From NCBI GenBank assembly GCA_018824765.1, contig JAHJFW010000075.1, forward strand, positions 1 through 14,607: a stretch of DNA of 14,607 nucleotides, in the 5' to 3' direction. This DNA comes from Patescibacteria group bacterium (GTDB lineage: Bacteria > Patescibacteriota > Patescibacteriia > 2-12-FULL-60-25). Of this stretch, positions 12,545-14,607 are shown piece by piece (the first letter of the stretch is position 1; every line of letters begins with the position of its first letter). A program made the position numbers and the translations under genes. Below the pieces are notes generated by a model that was given only the letters and a program-made list of their open reading frames with translations, was not told the DNA's origin and made no database searches.

Positions 12545-14010
12545 GCCTGCACCCCGATTATCTGACAGCCACTGATTTTTACCAACTGTTTAAATGTCCG
12601 CACTGGCCGTATTTTGAGCGCTTTGCCGATGACGAGGAGAAAAAATTAAAACGCGATTTTACCGAATCTGAAATCAAGCGAATGGAAGACGGCGTTGCGC
12701 ATGAAGCGAGGGTGGTTGCTGATTTTTTTAAAGACGAGGAAGTTGTCAAAGCAAACGTCGTCCATGATGCTGAAAAGGATTTTGAAGCGACTCTGGATCT
12801 GATGCGGCAGGGCGTTACGTATATTTATCAGGGGACTTTGACATTCGGTGACTGGACCGGACGGCCTGATTTGTTGGAACGGCAGACAGGCGAATCGGAA
12901 TTGGGCGCTTGGCACTATATCCCGCTGGATGTGAAAAGCACGTTCCGGTTGGAAAAGTACCAGAAGTTCCAGTTGACTTTCTATTCGGTGTTGTTGGAAA
13001 AAATTCAAAAGCGGTTTCCGGCGCAGGCCGCAATTTTTAATCTGGACAGGGAGCGCATGTCTTTTCAGCCGGCTGATTTTTTGCGGGAGTTTGAGGAGAC
13101 TGTTGTCGAGCTGGAAAGAATAAGGGCGGGGGAGCGCCCGGATCCGGTATTGCGCAAAAGTTGTTTTGATTCCGGCCCGTGGGGAGCGGCTTGCGAGCGT
13201 CTGGCAAAAATGAATGACGACATCGCATTGCTGTACAATGTGGACGTTAAAAAATTGCGTGTTTTACGCGATTTGGGCGTTCGTACCGTGGCTGATGCCG
13301 CGGAAATGGATCCGGCGGTCTTGGACGGAACCGCGCCGGGTTTGCGCGCGCATGGCTTGGAACGGATCAAGTTGCAGGCTAGGGCTTTGCGCGACGAGCA
13401 AGTGTATATCCGCAAGCCCGCGGATTTGCCGGCGGCCGGTTTGGAAATCCATTTTGATATTGAAAGTTATCCGCCGGATGACAAGGATTATCTTTACGGA
13501 TTCTTAATCCGCGAAAAAACCGGCGACCGTTATCAGTCCTTTTTTTCCCGTTCAGCCGAGGGAGAGGAGGGGATGTGGAGGGAGTTTTTGGCTTGGATAG
13601 AAACCTTGCCGGAGAATTTCACTGTTTACCATTTCGCGGTTTATGAAAAAACCAGACTGGCGATTTTGGAAAAGCGTTATGGCGGCAGTGCGGCTCTGGA
13701 ACATTTCCGCGAGAACATGGTTGATTTGAAAGAGATGATAAATTCCTGCGCTATTTTTCCGCTATATTTTTACGGACTTAAATATGTGGCGTCGTTTTTG
13801 GGATTTTCTTGGCAGGGCGCAGTCAAGGGCGGCAGTCAATCCGTTGATTATTACGAAAAATTTTTGGAGAACGGTGATGAGTCGTTGCTGGAAGCGGTTG
13901 TGCGTTATAATGAAGAGGATGTTAGGGCAACGGCTTTTTTAAAAGATTGGCTGGAGAAATACGCGCAGGAAATTACATCTTACGAACAGCATTATCCGTG
14001 GCAGGAATAA
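12541..14010 (+). CDS. TM0106-family RecB-like nuclease with RNase H-fold domain
   Basis: A 489-aa two-domain putative nuclease. The N-terminal part is a PD-(D/E)XK (Cas4/RecB-like) domain: H54-E55 in GVAHEARV, D110 in GRPDLLE, D130-V-K132 in PLDVKST and the Q144-x3-Y148 motif. Cys19, Cys208 and Cys218 occupy positions where relatives hold four cysteines for an iron-sulfur cluster; the expected CxxC partner at 211 is Ser, so the cluster may be lost or altered. A helix-hairpin-helix-like region follows (about 235-285, LRVLRDLGVRTVADAAEMD). The C-terminal part is an RNase H-like 3'-5' exonuclease fold: D306-I-E308 (HFDIESY), H364 (VYHFAVYEK), D395 (VDLKEM) and D460 (YNEEDVRAT). The family name and architecture are established; the cellular role is not known with certainty (repair or nucleic-acid processing is inferred). 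It overlaps the upstream membrane-protein gene by 4 bases. Confidence 0.88.
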   Translation: MSLHPDYLTATDFYQLFKCPHWPYFERFADDEEKKLKRDFTESEIKRMEDGVAHEARVVADFFKDEEVVKANVVHDAEKDFEATLDLMRQGVTYIYQGTLTFGDWTGRPDLLERQTGESELGAWHYIPLDVKSTFRLEKYQKFQLTFYSVLLEKIQKRFPAQAAIFNLDRERMSFQPADFLREFEETVVELERIRAGERPDPVLRKSCFDSGPWGAACERLAKMNDDIALLYNVDVKKLRVLRDLGVRTVADAAEMDPAVLDGTAPGLRAHGLERIKLQARALRDEQVYIRKPADLPAAGLEIHFDIESYPPDDKDYLYGFLIREKTGDRYQSFFSRSAEGEEGMWREFLAWIETLPENFTVYHFAVYEKTRLAILEKRYGGSAALEHFRENMVDLKEMINSCAIFPLYFYGLKYVASFLGFSWQGAVKGGSQSVDYYEKFLENGDESLLEAVVRYNEEDVRATAFLKDWLEKYAQEITSYEQHYPWQE

Positions 14011-14021
14011 ATTGAAAAAAT

Positions 14022-14216
14022 ATGCAAGCTGACAATGCCAAGAAATCAGATCCGGCAATGATTACACGGACACGGAGTTCTGTGGCCGTAAAAATTGCAA
14101 TTGTTGCAGCGGTTATCGCCTGCGCGGCATTAGCGTTTTTTTGGTTTTATTTTTTTCCGGGGGAGGAAAGTCTGAAAGGTTTGGGGCAGGTTATTAAACG
14201 GCTAAAACTGCAATGA
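14022..14216 (+). CDS. Small single-pass membrane protein
   Basis: A 64-aa protein with a basic N-terminus (TRTRSSVAVK), one membrane helix (about 24-46, IAIVAAVIACAALAFFWFYFF) and a short basic tail (GLGQVIKRLKLQ). It starts 11 bases after the nuclease stop codon, so it is probably the third gene of that operon. No family is recognised. It ends 6 bases before the converging YibE/F gene, leaving no room for a separate terminator. Confidence 0.6.
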   Translation: MQADNAKKSDPAMITRTRSSVAVKIAIVAAVIACAALAFFWFYFFPGEESLKGLGQVIKRLKLQ

Positions 14217-14222
14217 TATCTT

Positions 14223-14607
14223 TTAATAATGCGTTTGTTGCGAATCGTCGGTTTCAGTTTGAACTTGTTCGATTTCGACGGGAACATCCGGCAGTTTGAT
14301 GCAGGCCATGGCGGCAAGGATGGCGGTCATGGGGACTGTGAGCACCAGCCCGATCGTGCCCGACAGAGAGCGTAAAATTTCGTCAGACACGATGTCGAAG
14401 TTCAGAAATTTAAGCCAAGAACCGCCAAATTGGTTATAGAGCAGCAATGTAGAGAGCGAAGCGCCGACATAAGCGAAAATCAAAGTATTCGCCATTGCGC
14501 CCATGTGGTCGCGGCCGATGACCATGCCTGAATGGAAGAGTTTTTTTATGTTGAGTTTTGGGTTGGCCTTGCGTATTTCGACAACGCCGGATGCAATGGA
14601 TACGGCC
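14223..14607 (-). CDS. YibE/F family membrane protein, C-terminal part
   Basis: The minus-strand frame is open to the window edge, so the N-terminus is missing; 127 residues are visible. The segment AVSIASGVVEIRKANPKL...LFHSGMVIGRDHMGAMANTL...AYVGASL is the conserved core of the YibE/F-like family of multi-pass membrane proteins. A hydrophobic segment follows (IGLVLTVPMTAILAAMACI), then a polar acidic tail. The biochemical function of the family is not established. The ATG at 14525 is internal (MVIGRDHMG), not the start. It converges with the small membrane-protein gene. Confidence 0.88.
   Translation of the reverse strand, partial: AVSIASGVVEIRKANPKLNIKKLFHSGMVIGRDHMGAMANTLIFAYVGASLSTLLLYNQFGGSWLKFLNFDIVSDEILRSLSGTIGLVLTVPMTAILAAMACIKLPDVPVEIEQVQTETDDSQQTHY

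Noticed and set aside
12541..14010. Cas4 of a CRISPR system
   Set aside because: The protein has the RecB/Cas4-like nuclease domain but also a C-terminal RNase H-like domain and no nearby cas genes or array; it fits the TM0106 family better.

Overview
The window looks like a piece of a Patescibacteria (Candidate Phyla Radiation) chromosome, probably from the Parcubacteria-like part of that group. The evidence is the gene set (a seven-Asp-box beta-propeller lipoprotein, a dimer-type glycyl-tRNA synthetase with tpiA, a TM0106-type RecB nuclease, a YibE/F membrane protein, few strong Shine-Dalgarno sites) and intergenic spacers built from short degenerate repeats. This assignment is inference; no rRNA is present to prove it. 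Several genes end in TGA and none reads through TGA, so the standard code applies and the UGA-glycine lineages (Gracilibacteria, Absconditabacteria) are unlikely.

Layout. 1-561: 3' part of a GC-richer gene for a probably exported, beta-strand-rich protein, closed by a clear terminator. 562-830: repeat-rich spacer with a 14-bp palindrome and a perfect DnaA-box match. 831-3685 (+): holB-like clamp-loader subunit, propeller lipoprotein, then frr with a structured leader. 3806-8214 (+): glyS, an M16 zinc peptidase and tpiA, tightly packed, followed by a TPR membrane-anchored protein. 8302-9683 (-): a translation cluster read right to left from a near-consensus promoter: tRNA-Thr(UGU), rpmG (L33, 51 aa), tRNA-Thr(GGU) and tRNA-Tyr(GUA), then a terminator. 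9737-11965 (-): a large sensor histidine kinase with no visible partner. 12005-12214: a patchwork of micro-tandem repeats. 12215-14216 (+): small membrane protein, TM0106-family nuclease (overlapping by 4 bases) and a second small membrane protein. 14223-14607 (-): the C-terminal part of a YibE/F family protein.

The most notable item is in the tRNA cluster. The tRNA-Thr(GGU) gene is split by a 194-nt insert after anticodon position 36. The insert has the recognisable core of a very small group I self-splicing intron: P1 with a U-G pair at the 5' splice site, P4, P6, P7, P8, the conserved S-like segment and a terminal G. It contains no endonuclease gene. Other points of interest are a two-state hairpin leader before frr, a 48-bp tandem repeat abutting rpmG, a perfect 17-bp inverted repeat of the CCTTCGACAGGCTCAGG type, and several dispersed spacer repeat families, one forming an inverted pair that ends at the glyS start codon.
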